A stretch of DNA of 17,691 nt from an uncultured Oscillospiraceae bacterium (GCA_905197685.1 CAJJZS010000021.1:1-17691), one strand, 5' to 3'; shown: positions 1 through 6,922, counted from the stretch's first letter. The notes: generated by a model from the sequence alone, not told the origin. Made by a program: numbers and translations.

Positions 1-79
1 ACTCTGAATCCTCGTGAGTGTCCCTCTACTTTTTGCCCAAGCCTTCGGCGACGGGAAAAAAGGCTTCTCCGAAACACGA

Positions 80-109
80 AAAAAGCGACCCCGTAAATGG
101 GATCGCTTT
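80..109 (-). terminator. Rho-independent terminator after the tRNA-Ser pair
   Basis: An inverted repeat pairs AAAGCGA (82-88) with TCGCTTT (103-109), extended inward by CCC/GGG. Read on the minus strand the stem is followed by a run of T (A-run at 79-84). It lies just downstream of the minus-strand tRNA-Ser(GCT) gene and fits as its terminator. I see no gene in bases 1-79. Confidence 0.75.
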
Positions 110-112
110 GTG

Positions 113-206
113 TGGCGGAGAAGGAGGGACTCGAACCCTCGCGCCAGTTTTAGACCGACCTACGCCCTTAGCAGGGGCGCCTCGTCACCAACTTGAGTAC
201 TTCTCC
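113..206 (-). tRNA. tRNA-Ser (anticodon GCT)
   Basis: The minus strand gives a full class II tRNA of 94 nt including an encoded CCA. The acceptor stem GGAGAAG pairs with CTTCTCC. The anticodon loop is CTGCTAA, with anticodon GCT reading AGC/AGU. A long variable arm precedes the T-arm (GGTTCGAGTCC), as expected for tRNA-Ser. It is the second gene of a two-tRNA unit, 74 bases after tRNA-Ser(TGA). Confidence 0.95.
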
Positions 207-280
207 GAATTGGTAAGCGCATAAACGCATATTCTGTTGTGAAGCCGGTTTTTAGATTCCACCCGACACCAAATTTCATT

Positions 281-367
281 TGGCGGAGAGGGTGGGATTC
301 GAACCCACGGCTCTTGCGAGTCACTAGTTTTCAAGACTAGCTCCTTAAACCACTCGGACACCTCTCC
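281..367 (-). tRNA. tRNA-Ser (anticodon TGA)
   Basis: The minus strand gives an 87-nt class II tRNA with encoded CCA. The acceptor stem is GGAGAGG/CCTCTCC, the anticodon loop is CTTGAAA (anticodon TGA), a long variable arm is present, and the T-arm is GGTTCGAATCC. It is the first gene of the tRNA-Ser pair and reads UCN codons. Confidence 0.95.
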
Positions 368-388
368 ATCTAGCAACCAACGAAATAT

Positions 389-417
389 ATTTTACCACAT
401 CAAATTTCATCTGTCAA
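389..417 (-). promoter_or_regulatory. Promoter of the tRNA-Ser pair
   Basis: The minus strand has TTGACA (complement of 412-417), a 17-bp spacer and TAAAAT (complement of 389-394). This is a near-consensus vegetative promoter about 15 bases upstream of tRNA-Ser(TGA). Transcription would start near 382. Confidence 0.8.
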
Positions 418-439
418 TAGCTTTTTTAAATTTTTTCAG

Positions 440-476
440 AAAAAAAGCCTTCCCGGACTGTTCCGAAAAGGCTTTT
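440..476 (-). terminator. Rho-independent terminator of the cad operon
   Basis: AAAAGCCTT (443-451) pairs with AAGGCTTTT (468-476), with an inner CGGA/TCCG helix. The minus-strand stem is followed by a T run (A-run 440-446). It lies 27 bases past the stop of the metal ATPase gene. Confidence 0.8.
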
Positions 477-502
477 GAAGATTTTTCCGACAAAATTGCG
501 GA

Positions 503-2824
503 TTACTCTTTAAATTTTAAGATACGAACCGAATTGAGTACCGTGAGAATGGATACGCCCACATCGGCAAACACTGCCATCCACATATTGACAATTCCCA
601 CAGCGCCCAAAGCAAACACAGCCAGCTTAATCAACAGGATAAACCAGATGTTAAAGTAAACAACCGACAAGGCGCGGCGGCTGATTTTCATCGCTGCGGT
701 CAGCGAGGTGAGTTTCTCGCTCATCAAAACAGCGTCTGCCGCTTCGATTGCCGCATCGGTTCCCATTCCCATAGCAATACCGACATCTGCCGCTGCCAGG
801 ACAGGAGCGTCATTGATGCCGTCCCCCACAAACAGCACAGCTTTGCCCTGCTGTTTGATTTCTTTCAAATGGGTCAGCTTGTCCTGTGGCAGAAGGTCGG
901 TGTACATTTTGTCGATGCCTACCTTTTCCTTTACCCGCTGCGCCGAAAGCGCGCTGTCGCCGGTCAGCATCACCGTCTGCTCAACGCCGCATTCTTTCCA
1001 ACAGCGCACTGCCTGCGCCGCTTCCTCTCTCGGGCGGTCGGACAGAATCACATATCCCAGCACCTTGCCGCAGTATGCGGTATATACATTCGCTTTGGGC
1101 AGACCGCTCAGGTCGATTCCCGCTTCTTCCAACAAACGGAAAGAACCGCACAGCAATTTTTCTCCGCAGTAAGTCAGGCTGACGCCCTTGCCTGCCGTTT
1201 CTGTTACATCGCAGACATCCTGCTTATCCGGTTGTCTGTTGAAATAACGAAGAACTGCCTGCGCAATCGGGTGGCTGCTGTACCCCTCCGCAAGGGCCGT
1301 GAGCTGTTCAAAGCGTTCTCTGTCCTGCTCATCCAAAGCCTGCGCCTGAGACACTTCCAGCTCGCCGGTAGTCAATGTTCCCGTTTTGTCCAAAACAATC
1401 GTCTTTGCCTTTGCCAAAGGCTCCAGGAACTTGGTTCCCTTGACCAAAACGCCCTGTTTGGAGATTGCGCCCACGCCGGAGTACAGCCCCAACGGAACCG
1501 AAATGACCAACGCGCACGGGCAGGAAGCTACCAGAAATACCAGAGAGTTCATAATCCAATCTTTCCATTCGCCGAACCCGAACAGCGGCGGCAAAACCGC
1601 TACCAAAGCCGCGCACAGCACTACCAGAGGGGTGTAAACTTTGGTAAAACGGGTAATCAGTTTTTCGGTCTGTCCTTTTTGCGCGGAAGATTCTTCTACC
1701 AGACGAATCATACGGCTTGCGGTGGAATCTTCAAACGCTGCCTGCGCCTTTATCTTCAGCGCGCCGGAAAGGTTGACCGATCCGGAAAGCACGCGGTCTC
1801 CGCTGCGCACGCCGACTGCAATCGCTTCTCCGGTCAGCGCAGACTGATCCATCGAGCTTTCGCCCTCCTCAATGACACCGTCCACCGGAACACGCTCTCC
1901 TGCGCGAACCAGAAGCAAATCTCCGACCCGAATCCGAGCGGAAGGAATTTCCTTTACCGTTCCGTCGGCAAGCAGAAGATTTGCCTTCTGCGGACGAATG
2001 TTTACCACTTCGGAAATCTCTCGGCGGCTCTTCTTCACCGCTTTCTCCTCCAGCAGTTCACCGACAGAATAGAGAATCACTACCATGATTGCTTCAAAAA
2101 ATTCGCCTAGAACAAACGCCGCTACCACTGCGATACTCATCAAAACATTTTCGTCCATACTCTTTCTGCGGAAACTGTTTGCCGCCTTTTTCAGCAAATC
2201 CGCTCCCCATAAAAGAATGGTAATCAGGCTGACTGCAAATCCTGCCGCCCACGGCAGTTCCAACACCTCGGTACACAGCAAAGCCAACGCCGCTGCGCCG
2301 ATTTTTGCCGCCCATTTCCACTTTTGAGAGGATTCTTTCTCCTGCAGCTCCTCCGGCACAGACTGCGACGGATTTTCCAACCGACACATCGCGCAGCCGC
2401 AACTGTCCCCACTGTGATTGTGTTGCTGCTTGCCGCCTCCGACAATATCTTCTAATTGGCACATCGCGCAGCCGCAGCTGTCCCCGCCATGCTTGTGTCC
2501 GTGGTGGTGTTCATGTCCGCAGTTACAGCTTTCTTCATGATGGTGTTCGTGTCCGCAGCCACAGTTTTCTTCGTGGTGATGTTCGTGTCCGCAGCCACAG
2601 TTTTCTTCGTGATGATGTTCATGTCCGCAGCCACAGTTTTCTTCGTGGTGATGTTCATGTCCGCAGCCACAGCCTTCTTCGTGGTGATGTTCATGCTCGC
2701 AGTTACAGCCTTCTTCGTGATGGTGTTCGTGTGTATGCTTATTTCCTCCAACAATGTCCTCTAATTGGCACATTGCGCAGCCGCAGCTGTCCCCGTTTTT
2801 CTGAACCTTTTTCTTTTCCTTCAT
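503..2824 (-). CDS. cadA: P1B-type heavy-metal ATPase (Cd/Zn/Pb exporter) with His/Cys-repeat N-terminus
   Basis: This is a membrane pump of 773 aa that most likely exports Zn, Cd or Pb using ATP. Visible core motifs are TGE (331-333, actuator), the transport-site CPC (435-437), DKTGTLT with phosphorylated D479, SHP with H518, and GDGIND with D668. A Lys in TM7 (LIKLAVF) and Asp-x-Gly in TM8 (FADVG) fit the P1B-2 CadA/ZntA subgroup. The usual GMTCxxC metal-binding domain is absent. Residues 11-151 instead hold three GDSCGCAMC motifs and six 12-residue HEHHHEExCxC units. I chose the ATG at 2822-2824 because GGAGAGGGG sits 6 bases upstream; the longest reading, from a TTG at 2842, would bury that site inside the gene. 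It follows the ArsR-type regulator by 22 bases in one operon. The family is sure; the exact metal is inferred. Confidence 0.93.
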   Translation of the reverse strand: MKEKKKVQKNGDSCGCAMCQLEDIVGGNKHTHEHHHEEGCNCEHEHHHEEGCGCGHEHHHEENCGCGHEHHHEENCGCGHEHHHEENCGCGHEHHHEESCNCGHEHHHGHKHGGDSCGCAMCQLEDIVGGGKQQHNHSGDSCGCAMCRLENPSQSVPEELQEKESSQKWKWAAKIGAAALALLCTEVLELPWAAGFAVSLITILLWGADLLKKAANSFRRKSMDENVLMSIAVVAAFVLGEFFEAIMVVILYSVGELLEEKAVKKSRREISEVVNIRPQKANLLLADGTVKEIPSARIRVGDLLLVRAGERVPVDGVIEEGESSMDQSALTGEAIAVGVRSGDRVLSGSVNLSGALKIKAQAAFEDSTASRMIRLVEESSAQKGQTEKLITRFTKVYTPLVVLCAALVAVLPPLFGFGEWKDWIMNSLVFLVASCPCALVISVPLGLYSGVGAISKQGVLVKGTKFLEPLAKAKTIVLDKTGTLTTGELEVSQAQALDEQDRERFEQLTALAEGYSSHPIAQAVLRYFNRQPDKQDVCDVTETAGKGVSLTYCGEKLLCGSFRLLEEAGIDLSGLPKANVYTAYCGKVLGYVILSDRPREEAAQAVRCWKECGVEQTVMLTGDSALSAQRVKEKVGIDKMYTDLLPQDKLTHLKEIKQQGKAVLFVGDGINDAPVLAAADVGIAMGMGTDAAIEAADAVLMSEKLTSLTAAMKISRRALSVVYFNIWFILLIKLAVFALGAVGIVNMWMAVFADVGVSILTVLNSVRILKFKE
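2501..2731 (-). repeat. 36-bp tandem repeat coding for the His/Cys units of the ATPase
   Basis: Six tandem 36-bp units (2516-2731) plus a partial seventh encode residues 32-108 of the ATPase. Each unit reads HEHHHEE-x-C-x-C-x. Units 3-5 encode identical peptides (HEHHHEENCGCG), which suggests recent duplication. The period is a multiple of three, so copy number can change without a frameshift. Antisense reading frames here are open but are only shadows. Confidence 0.92.
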
Positions 2825-2846
2825 CTTAATTCCCCTCTCCAAGAAA

Positions 2847-3218
2847 TTATTGATGACGAACGTGCTCCATTCCCTGCGCTAAAATCATCGCTACATGGTC
2901 GTCGTCCAGAGAATAAAAAACCGATTTCCCCTCCCGACGGTTTTTCACCAACCGGCTCGCCCGAAGCAGGCGAAGCTGATGAGAAACTGCCGATTGAGAA
3001 ATTCCCAGCAAATCGCTTAAATCGCAAACGCACATCTCCTGCGCCAACAGCGCCGCCAACAGTTTTAACCGGGTCGGGTCGCCGAACACCTTAAACAATT
3101 CCGCCGCCGTTTCCATCTCCTGCTGGGTGGGCATTCTCTGCTTTAAATATTCTAACTGATGATGATGGCAAACCTCGCACTGCTGTTCTTCCATCTGTTC
3201 TTTTTGGTTTTCCTGCAT
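2847..3218 (-). CDS. cadC: ArsR/SmtB-family metal-sensing repressor (CadC-like)
   Basis: This 123-aa winged-helix repressor should release DNA when it binds metal and so derepress the ATPase gene downstream. The helix-turn-helix region is about residues 63-92, including DLLGISQSAVSHQL. Both classical metal sites are visible. The CadC-type alpha3N site has C63-V-C65 plus N-terminal C14 and C17 followed by HHH. The SmtB/CzrA-type alpha5 site has D106, H108, H119 and H122 with the family's spacing. The longest ORF starts at 3272, but only the ATG at 3216-3218 has a ribosome site (AGGAAGGA about 6 bases upstream). The earlier ATG lies inside an operator-like palindrome. Stop to cadA start is 22 bases. 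Cd/Pb/Zn sensing is inferred from the ligands. Confidence 0.92.
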   Translation of the reverse strand: MQENQKEQMEEQQCEVCHHHQLEYLKQRMPTQQEMETAAELFKVFGDPTRLKLLAALLAQEMCVCDLSDLLGISQSAVSHQLRLLRASRLVKNRREGKSVFYSLDDDHVAMILAQGMEHVRHQ

Positions 3219-3255
3219 CTTGTTCTTCCTTCCTGACTGTTTCTTCATAATAACG

Positions 3256-3312
3256 AATGAGCAACTATTCATATATTGCTTTCATCATACCTCATTTCAG
3301 GAGAAAAATCAA
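3256..3312 (-). promoter_or_regulatory. Promoter P2 of the cad operon with imperfect SmtB-like operator
   Basis: The minus strand has TTGATT (complement of 3307-3312), a 17-bp spacer and TATGAT (complement of 3284-3289), so transcription would start near 3277. Immediately downstream (3256-3274) the minus strand reads ATATGAATA-GT-TGCTCATT, an imperfect 12-2-12 palindrome of the ArsR/SmtB type. This is the position where such repressors commonly bind. Confidence 0.65.
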
Positions 3313-3374
3313 TCGAACCGTCTGCCAAAAATAACAGAATCCATGCGTTTGTCTGTCCTCCGTTTTTATCGAGT

Positions 3375-3439
3375 AAACATATGAATAAATGTTCATATGT
3401 TTGCATCTTCATGTTAGCACATTTCGGGGTGTCTGTCAA
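3375..3439 (-). promoter_or_regulatory. Promoter P1 of the cad operon with near-perfect SmtB/CadC operator
   Basis: The minus strand has TTGACA (complement of 3434-3439), a 17-bp spacer and TAACAT (complement of 3411-3416), with a start near 3404. Directly downstream the arms AAACATATGAA (3375-3385) and TTCATATGTTT (3392-3402) form an 11-bp perfect inverted repeat containing ATATGAATA-AA-TGTTCATAT. This matches the known 12-2-12 ArsR/SmtB operator form. Operator placement relative to the start is the same as at P2. Confidence 0.75.
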
Positions 3440-3482
3440 TCCCTTTTTTATTTTTTATCAAGACGCTGCGATGATTTTTTTG

Positions 3483-3515
3483 CAAAACTGCGCAGCATGG
3501 GGCTGTGCAGTTTTG
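3483..3515. other. Long inverted repeat, possible terminator
   Basis: CAAAACTGCGCAGC (3483-3496) and GCTGTGCAGTTTTG (3502-3515) form a 14-bp stem with one mismatch and a 5-base loop. It stands between the cad promoters and the 98-bp array. The plus strand continues with TTTTGATCTTAT, so it could terminate a plus-strand transcript, but no plus-strand gene precedes it. Apart from this hairpin the stretch 3440-3527 shows nothing I can name. Confidence 0.5.
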
Positions 3516-3527
3516 ATCTTATATCAT

Positions 3528-3899
3528 CCTCCGAAAAATCAAGCGTCAGCGCAGATTTTTGAGCGGCGGTCTTAATCAGTCAGATATACTGTTACTATAA
3601 CCGCTGTTCTTAAAAATCATATTTTCCTCCGAAAAATCAAGCGTCAGCGTAGATTTTTGAGCGGCGGTCTTAAATAACCGGATATACTGTTACTATAACC
3701 GCTGTTCTTAAAAATCATATTTTCCTCCGAAAAATCAAGCGCCAGCGCAGATTTTTGAGCGGCGGTCTTAACCAGTCAGATATACTGTTACTATAACCGC
3801 TGTTCTTAAAAATCATATCTTCCTCCGAAAAATCAAGCGTCAGCGCAGATTTTTGAGCGGCGGTCTTAAATAACCGGATATGCTGTTACTATAACCGCC
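3528..3899. repeat. Tandem array 1: four copies of a 98-bp structured repeat
   Basis: Units begin CCTCCGAAAAATC at 3528, 3626, 3724 and 3822, an exact period of 98 bp. Each unit has stem 1 (AAAAATC / GATTTTT, e.g. 3534-3540 with 3554-3560) and stem 2 (CGGCGGT / ACCGCTG, e.g. 3564-3570 with 3600-3606, including one G-T pair). Copies 1 and 3 share one internal variant (CAGTCAG) and copies 2 and 4 another (AATAACCGG), giving an ABAB order. The last copy runs into the stop codon of spoIID. The period is not a multiple of three and no reading frame runs through, so it is not a coding repeat. There are no unique spacers, so it is not CRISPR. Confidence 0.93.
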
Positions 3900-4959
3900 G
3901 CTTCTGAACCGTCGCCCCTACATAATAATGTTCCAAAATCTCGCGATAATTTTTTCCCTGCCTTGCAAGGTAGTCCGCCCCGTATTGGCTCAAGCCTACC
4001 CCATGCCCGTAACCTAAGGTAGTAAAGCAAAACGCGCCGTTTTCAAACGAAATCTCAAAATCAGAGGAGCGAAGCCCCAGCAGCTCCCGCAGCTGTAAAC
4101 CGCTTAGCTGCTTGTTTCCTGCCTGTACTGCCGTCACATATCCCGAGCCGGAACGCTCTAAAATCGAAAACCATTCCTGCGGGTTTTCCGGCAGCTCCGC
4201 ACCTGTTTCCGACAAGCACTGCTTTACCTCCTCCGGAGAGATGGTTTTGGTTTTTCGATACCCCGGCGCGTGAATATCCCCGGAGCTGTCTGCCGGAACC
4301 AGACAGCTCTGAGCGTTTCCCCAGACATTCTCTGCCGATTCGGTTCTCCCCGAACTGATGGCATGGTATGCCGCTACAATCGGTTCTCCGTCCGAATCTA
4401 CCGCAATCTCTTCCCAAACCTCGTCCGCTGCGCGGCTCACCTTTCCCCAATACTCCGAAAAATGTTCTCCAAAACGCTCCTTTGCCTGCTCTTTTGTGAC
4501 ATATCCCTGCCAGTTTTCGGGGTCTGCGGAAAAATCATAATCCTGTCCGTTTTTCTCCGCCTGTCCTTGGCAGTATAACGCCCAGGTGTGCGCGCTCACC
4601 GCCTGCGCTTTTAACGCTTCGGAAGAAAAGGTCGCCGGCATTTCCGAGCAAACCGCCCCCGTCACATAATCTTTTACCGAAACCTCTCGGATTTCCCCGC
4701 TGCTTCGGTCCAATATACGAAACGGCTTCCAATCTGCTGATTCCTTTTCCTCTCCTTTTGTCGCATTGTTTTCCGATTCTTTTTCCTCTTTTTCTGCTGT
4801 CTGTTGCTTTTTTGCTTCTTCCCGTCTTTCCCGCACCGAAGCGTTCTGCTGTATTGTCTGCGTATTTTGCAAAATTTTTTCCGCATTTCTTTTGCACATC
4901 ATCGGAAACAAAGCGATACACACCGCCATCAATCCTGCCAGCGCAAGCGTTATCTTCAT
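3889..4959 (-). CDS. spoIID: SpoIID/LytB-domain peptidoglycan lytic transglycosylase
   Basis: This 356-aa protein resembles SpoIID, the mother-cell lytic transglycosylase that thins peptidoglycan during engulfment of the forespore. Residues 1-22 form a membrane anchor, followed by a Lys/Glu-rich linker to about 75 and then the SpoIID domain. Family landmarks are SEMPATF, where E106 matches the catalytic Glu of B. subtilis SpoIID, the SSGRTESAENVWG block (202-214), and GYGHGVGLSQYGA (316-328). The ATG at 4957-4959 has AGGAGAGGAG upstream. A sigma-E-like promoter lies at 4996-5023. The final codons overlap the edge of tandem array 1. A SpoIID-domain paralogue not involved in sporulation is the main alternative. 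Confidence 0.9.
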   Translation of the reverse strand: MKITLALAGLMAVCIALFPMMCKRNAEKILQNTQTIQQNASVRERREEAKKQQTAEKEEKESENNATKGEEKESADWKPFRILDRSSGEIREVSVKDYVTGAVCSEMPATFSSEALKAQAVSAHTWALYCQGQAEKNGQDYDFSADPENWQGYVTKEQAKERFGEHFSEYWGKVSRAADEVWEEIAVDSDGEPIVAAYHAISSGRTESAENVWGNAQSCLVPADSSGDIHAPGYRKTKTISPEEVKQCLSETGAELPENPQEWFSILERSGSGYVTAVQAGNKQLSGLQLRELLGLRSSDFEISFENGAFCFTTLGYGHGVGLSQYGADYLARQGKNYREILEHYYVGATVQKRRL

Positions 4960-4995
4960 TTTATTTTCTCCTCTCCTGTTTTTTCTTTTGCTGTC

Positions 4996-5023
4996 AGTAT
5001 ATGTTTTGTCCCGTCTTCCCTAT
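4996..5023 (-). promoter_or_regulatory. Candidate sigma-E promoter of spoIID
   Basis: The minus strand carries ATA (complement of 5021-5023), 17 bases, then CATATACT (complement of 4996-5003). The sporulation factor sigma-E recognises ATA, 16-18 bases, CATACANT, so there is one mismatch in the -10. B. subtilis spoIID is sigma-E dependent. The element sits 36 bases upstream of the start codon. Confidence 0.5.
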
Positions 5024-5045
5024 TCCTTAAGAGAGATGAAATTAC

Positions 5046-5074
5046 TGTACAAACTCCTGCAAACGTGATAAAAT
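5046..5074 (+). promoter_or_regulatory. Candidate promoter of the membrane protein gene
   Basis: TGTACA (5046-5051), a 17-bp spacer and TAAAAT (5069-5074) precede the plus-strand gene. The -35 is only a 4/6 match, so this is tentative. It lies back to back with the spoIID promoter. Confidence 0.4.
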
Positions 5075-5142
5075 AAGAGAGAATTGCTGCGCCGAAAAAC
5101 GCCTTGCAGCCAAACCCGAAAAAAGAAAAGAGGTTTTTTACT

Positions 5143-5958
5143 TTGAATCTGACAAAAATTTTGTTTTTTGCGGGGCTTGTTCTCTGCTTGCCCCTATACG
5201 GCTTTTTGTGCATGACCAATTTGGACGCTGTCACCGGATTTTTTTCCGAATCCTCTCTGCCTGTCGTCCTGTTTTATGCCGCTGTTTTTCTGATCCCTGT
5301 TTTGATGATTTTATTTTCCACCGCTCTGCAAAAAAAGCTCAGTTTTTCCATCTCCAATTCTAAGGTTCTGTCCGTGCTTTCTTTCTGTATCGGCGGCGTT
5401 ATGTTGCTGGGAAGTGTGCTGCACACCGTTGAACTGGTTGCTGTCATTCGCCAAATTCTGGCAATGAGCGAGATTTCCATGCTCCCTCCCGGTATGCTGC
5501 TCGGAACGGTTCAAATTCCGATGGCAATCCTCAGCGGTATCGTCTTTATCCGGCTTGGAATCGGCTACTTGAAAGAAAGTATCGCCAACCGCAATACCTT
5601 TACCTTTTTGTTTCCCCTGATTTGGGCGCTGATTAACTGTATTGAGATGTTCCAACAGTACCCGCAGATTGCCGGTATGCCGGAACGAACCCTCTATCTG
5701 CTTTGCCTGCTTTCCTTCACTCTTTTCCTGATGGGGCAGACACGCCTGCTCAACGATATTGATTTTTCCAAAGGAACCCGCTGGGTCAGCGCTTTCGGAC
5801 TGTGCGCCGCCCTGTTCGGTCTTACTATGACTGTCGGTGAAATCGTTGCATTTTCCTCGATGACGCTGCCTTTGTTCGATGTCCTTTTCACCTTTATCCT
5901 TTCCCTTTACTGCATCGCGTTTTCTTCCAATGTCCGCGCTGTAAAATCTGCCGCTTAA
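5143..5958 (+). CDS. Polytopic membrane protein of unknown function
   Basis: I do not recognise this 271-aa protein. It has about seven hydrophobic segments separated by short loops, roughly at residues 5-22, 38-58, 74-97, 118-140, 153-170, 185-200 and 216-262 (the last may be two). There is no obvious enzymatic motif, cofactor site or signal peptide. Its overall look is that of an uncharacterised integral membrane protein common in Clostridia. I chose the TTG at 5143 because AAAAGAGG lies 9 bases upstream; the longer reading from the TTG at 5104 (284 aa) has no ribosome site. It is monocistronic, divergent from spoIID, and ends 22 bases before a strong hairpin. A sporulation or envelope link is only a guess from the shared intergenic region. 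Confidence 0.8.
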   Translation: MNLTKILFFAGLVLCLPLYGFLCMTNLDAVTGFFSESSLPVVLFYAAVFLIPVLMILFSTALQKKLSFSISNSKVLSVLSFCIGGVMLLGSVLHTVELVAVIRQILAMSEISMLPPGMLLGTVQIPMAILSGIVFIRLGIGYLKESIANRNTFTFLFPLIWALINCIEMFQQYPQIAGMPERTLYLLCLLSFTLFLMGQTRLLNDIDFSKGTRWVSAFGLCAALFGLTMTVGEIVAFSSMTLPLFDVLFTFILSLYCIAFSSNVRAVKSAA

Positions 5959-5980
5959 TAACAAATTCTTTTTATAATCC

Positions 5981-6027
5981 AAACGGGTCGCGTATCACTT
6001 ATTACTGTGATACGCGACCCGTTTGTT
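5981..6027 (+). terminator. Strong hairpin terminator after the membrane protein gene
   Basis: A perfect 18-bp inverted repeat (5981-5998 with 6007-6024, 8-base loop) is followed by GTTTGTTT. It is unusually long for a terminator, and its T tract is short. Confidence 0.7.
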
Positions 6028-6154
6028 TAACGCAAATCTTGTTTCATTTCCTTTTTGGGTATCTACCCATACTTTAACATATTCAGTACTGTAATCTGTC
6101 GCCCGAAAATCTCGCAAAAGTAAGATTCTCCGATTTTTCTAAAGATTATATAAA

Positions 6155-6187
6155 GTCAAAAGAGTACAAGCGCTGCTTGTACTCTTT
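6155..6187 (-). terminator. Terminator after the uracil-DNA glycosylase gene
   Basis: AAAGAGTACAAGC (6159-6171) pairs perfectly with GCTTGTACTCTTT (6175-6187) over a 3-base loop. The minus strand continues with TTTTGACTTTA. It lies 8 bases past the minus-strand stop codon. Confidence 0.7.
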
Positions 6188-6195
6188 CAATAAAC

Positions 6196-6783
6196 CTATA
6201 ACTCCGTTCCGTCATAGGTATGTTCGCATACTTCCCTGATTTTCCGCTGCAAAGCCAACATATCCTCAAACGCATCGGGTTTATTGTGCGGGTTTCTCAG
6301 CAAAGCCGCAGGATGAAAGGTTCCCATCATCCATACTCCTTCTTTTTGAAACCACTGTCCGTGCTGTTTTGTTACCTTGAAATTCTTGTCAATCAGCGCG
6401 CAGGCGGCTACCCTGCCCAAACACACCACAATCTTCGGACGAATCATCTGCATCTGTCGGCTTAAATAACCGATACAGCTTGCCACCTCGTCCGGTTTCG
6501 GGTCGCGGTTCTGCGGCGGGCGACATTTTACCATATTGGTGATATAAATGTTGCTTTCCCTGGATAAATCCACCGCTTTTAAGTACTTGTCCAACAGGAT
6601 TCCGCCCCGACCGACAAACGGTTCGCCCTGCAAGTCCTCGTTTTCTCCCGGACCTTCTCCGATAAACACAACCTCCGCTTTTTCGTTTCCGATTCCGAAC
6701 ACCACATGATTTCTTGTCGCCGCAAGCGGGCATTTTTGACAGGAAAGACATTCTTCTCTCAGCTGTCGATACTGTTCCTCCAT
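6196..6783 (-). CDS. Uracil-DNA glycosylase, family 4 (Fe-S type)
   Basis: This 195-aa enzyme removes uracil from DNA at the start of base excision repair. The N-terminal motif GEGPGENED (42-50) and the C-terminal FHPAALLR mark the family 4 (thermophile-type) uracil-DNA glycosylases. Four cysteines, C15, C18, C87 and C103, have the spacing of the family's 4Fe-4S ligands. Length is typical. The ATG at 6781-6783 has AAGGAGG 7 bases upstream. It is monocistronic on the minus strand, divergent from pduL, with its own promoter and terminator. Proteins of this shape are sometimes annotated as phage-type DNA polymerase-related, but the motifs here favour the glycosylase. Confidence 0.93.
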   Translation of the reverse strand: MEEQYRQLREECLSCQKCPLAATRNHVVFGIGNEKAEVVFIGEGPGENEDLQGEPFVGRGGILLDKYLKAVDLSRESNIYITNMVKCRPPQNRDPKPDEVASCIGYLSRQMQMIRPKIVVCLGRVAACALIDKNFKVTKQHGQWFQKEGVWMMGTFHPAALLRNPHNKPDAFEDMLALQRKIREVCEHTYDGTEL

Positions 6784-6813
6784 CTTTTTTCCTCCTTTTT
6801 CTTTCTTTTTGTT

Positions 6814-6825
6814 ATTATACCATAT
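6814..6825 (-). promoter_or_regulatory. Extended -10 promoter of the uracil-DNA glycosylase gene
   Basis: The minus strand reads ATGGTATAAT, a consensus TATAAT (complement of 6814-6819) with the TGn extension. The -35 (TTTTCA, 17 bases upstream) is weak, which is usual for extended -10 promoters. Confidence 0.65.
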
Positions 6826-6860
6826 CTTTTTTCGGCTGAAAACGGAAGAAATGCAAATTT

Positions 6861-6882
6861 TATTGTTATCTTTTTAACAATA
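6861..6882. promoter_or_regulatory. Rex-like operator 1 upstream of pduL
   Basis: TATTGTTA (6861-6868) and TAACAATA (6875-6882) form a perfect inverted repeat. The core 6863-6880 matches the clostridial Rex consensus TTGTTAA-N4-TTAACAA at 13 of 14 fixed positions. It ends 1 base before the pduL -35 element. Confidence 0.65.
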
Positions 6883-6883
6883 C

Positions 6884-6912
6884 TTGAAAAATTTCCGATT
6901 CCATACTATCAT
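6884..6912 (+). promoter_or_regulatory. Promoter of pduL
   Basis: TTGAAA (6884-6889), a 17-bp spacer and TATCAT (6907-6912) predict a start near 6919. The promoter lies between two Rex-like boxes. Confidence 0.7.
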
Positions 6913-6922
6913 TAAATTATAT

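Noticed and set aside
185..376. 63-codon minus-strand ORF
   Set aside because: It lies across the tRNA-Ser(TGA) gene.
869..2110. Long plus-strand ORF (413 codons) antisense to the metal ATPase gene
   Set aside because: It has no ribosome site or recognisable domain, and its composition is that of a shadow frame of a GC-rich minus-strand gene with full P-type ATPase motifs.
2305..2829. Plus-strand ORFs with repeated Val/Phe or Arg/Ser/His patterns opposite the ATPase N-terminus
   Set aside because: They are the complement of the 36-bp repeat; the period of three keeps all frames open there.
3276..3575. 99-codon plus-strand ORF across the cad promoters
   Set aside because: It has no ribosome site, covers two promoters and two operators read on the other strand, and runs into the noncoding repeat array.
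5311..5982. 223-codon minus-strand ORF opposite the membrane protein
   Set aside because: It is hydrophilic, the complement of a hydrophobic protein, and has no ribosome site; the plus-strand gene has a promoter, ribosome site and terminator.
6100..6144. Possible solitary copy of the array repeat (CCGAAAATC ... GATT)
   Set aside because: Only a few bases match and neither stem is preserved.
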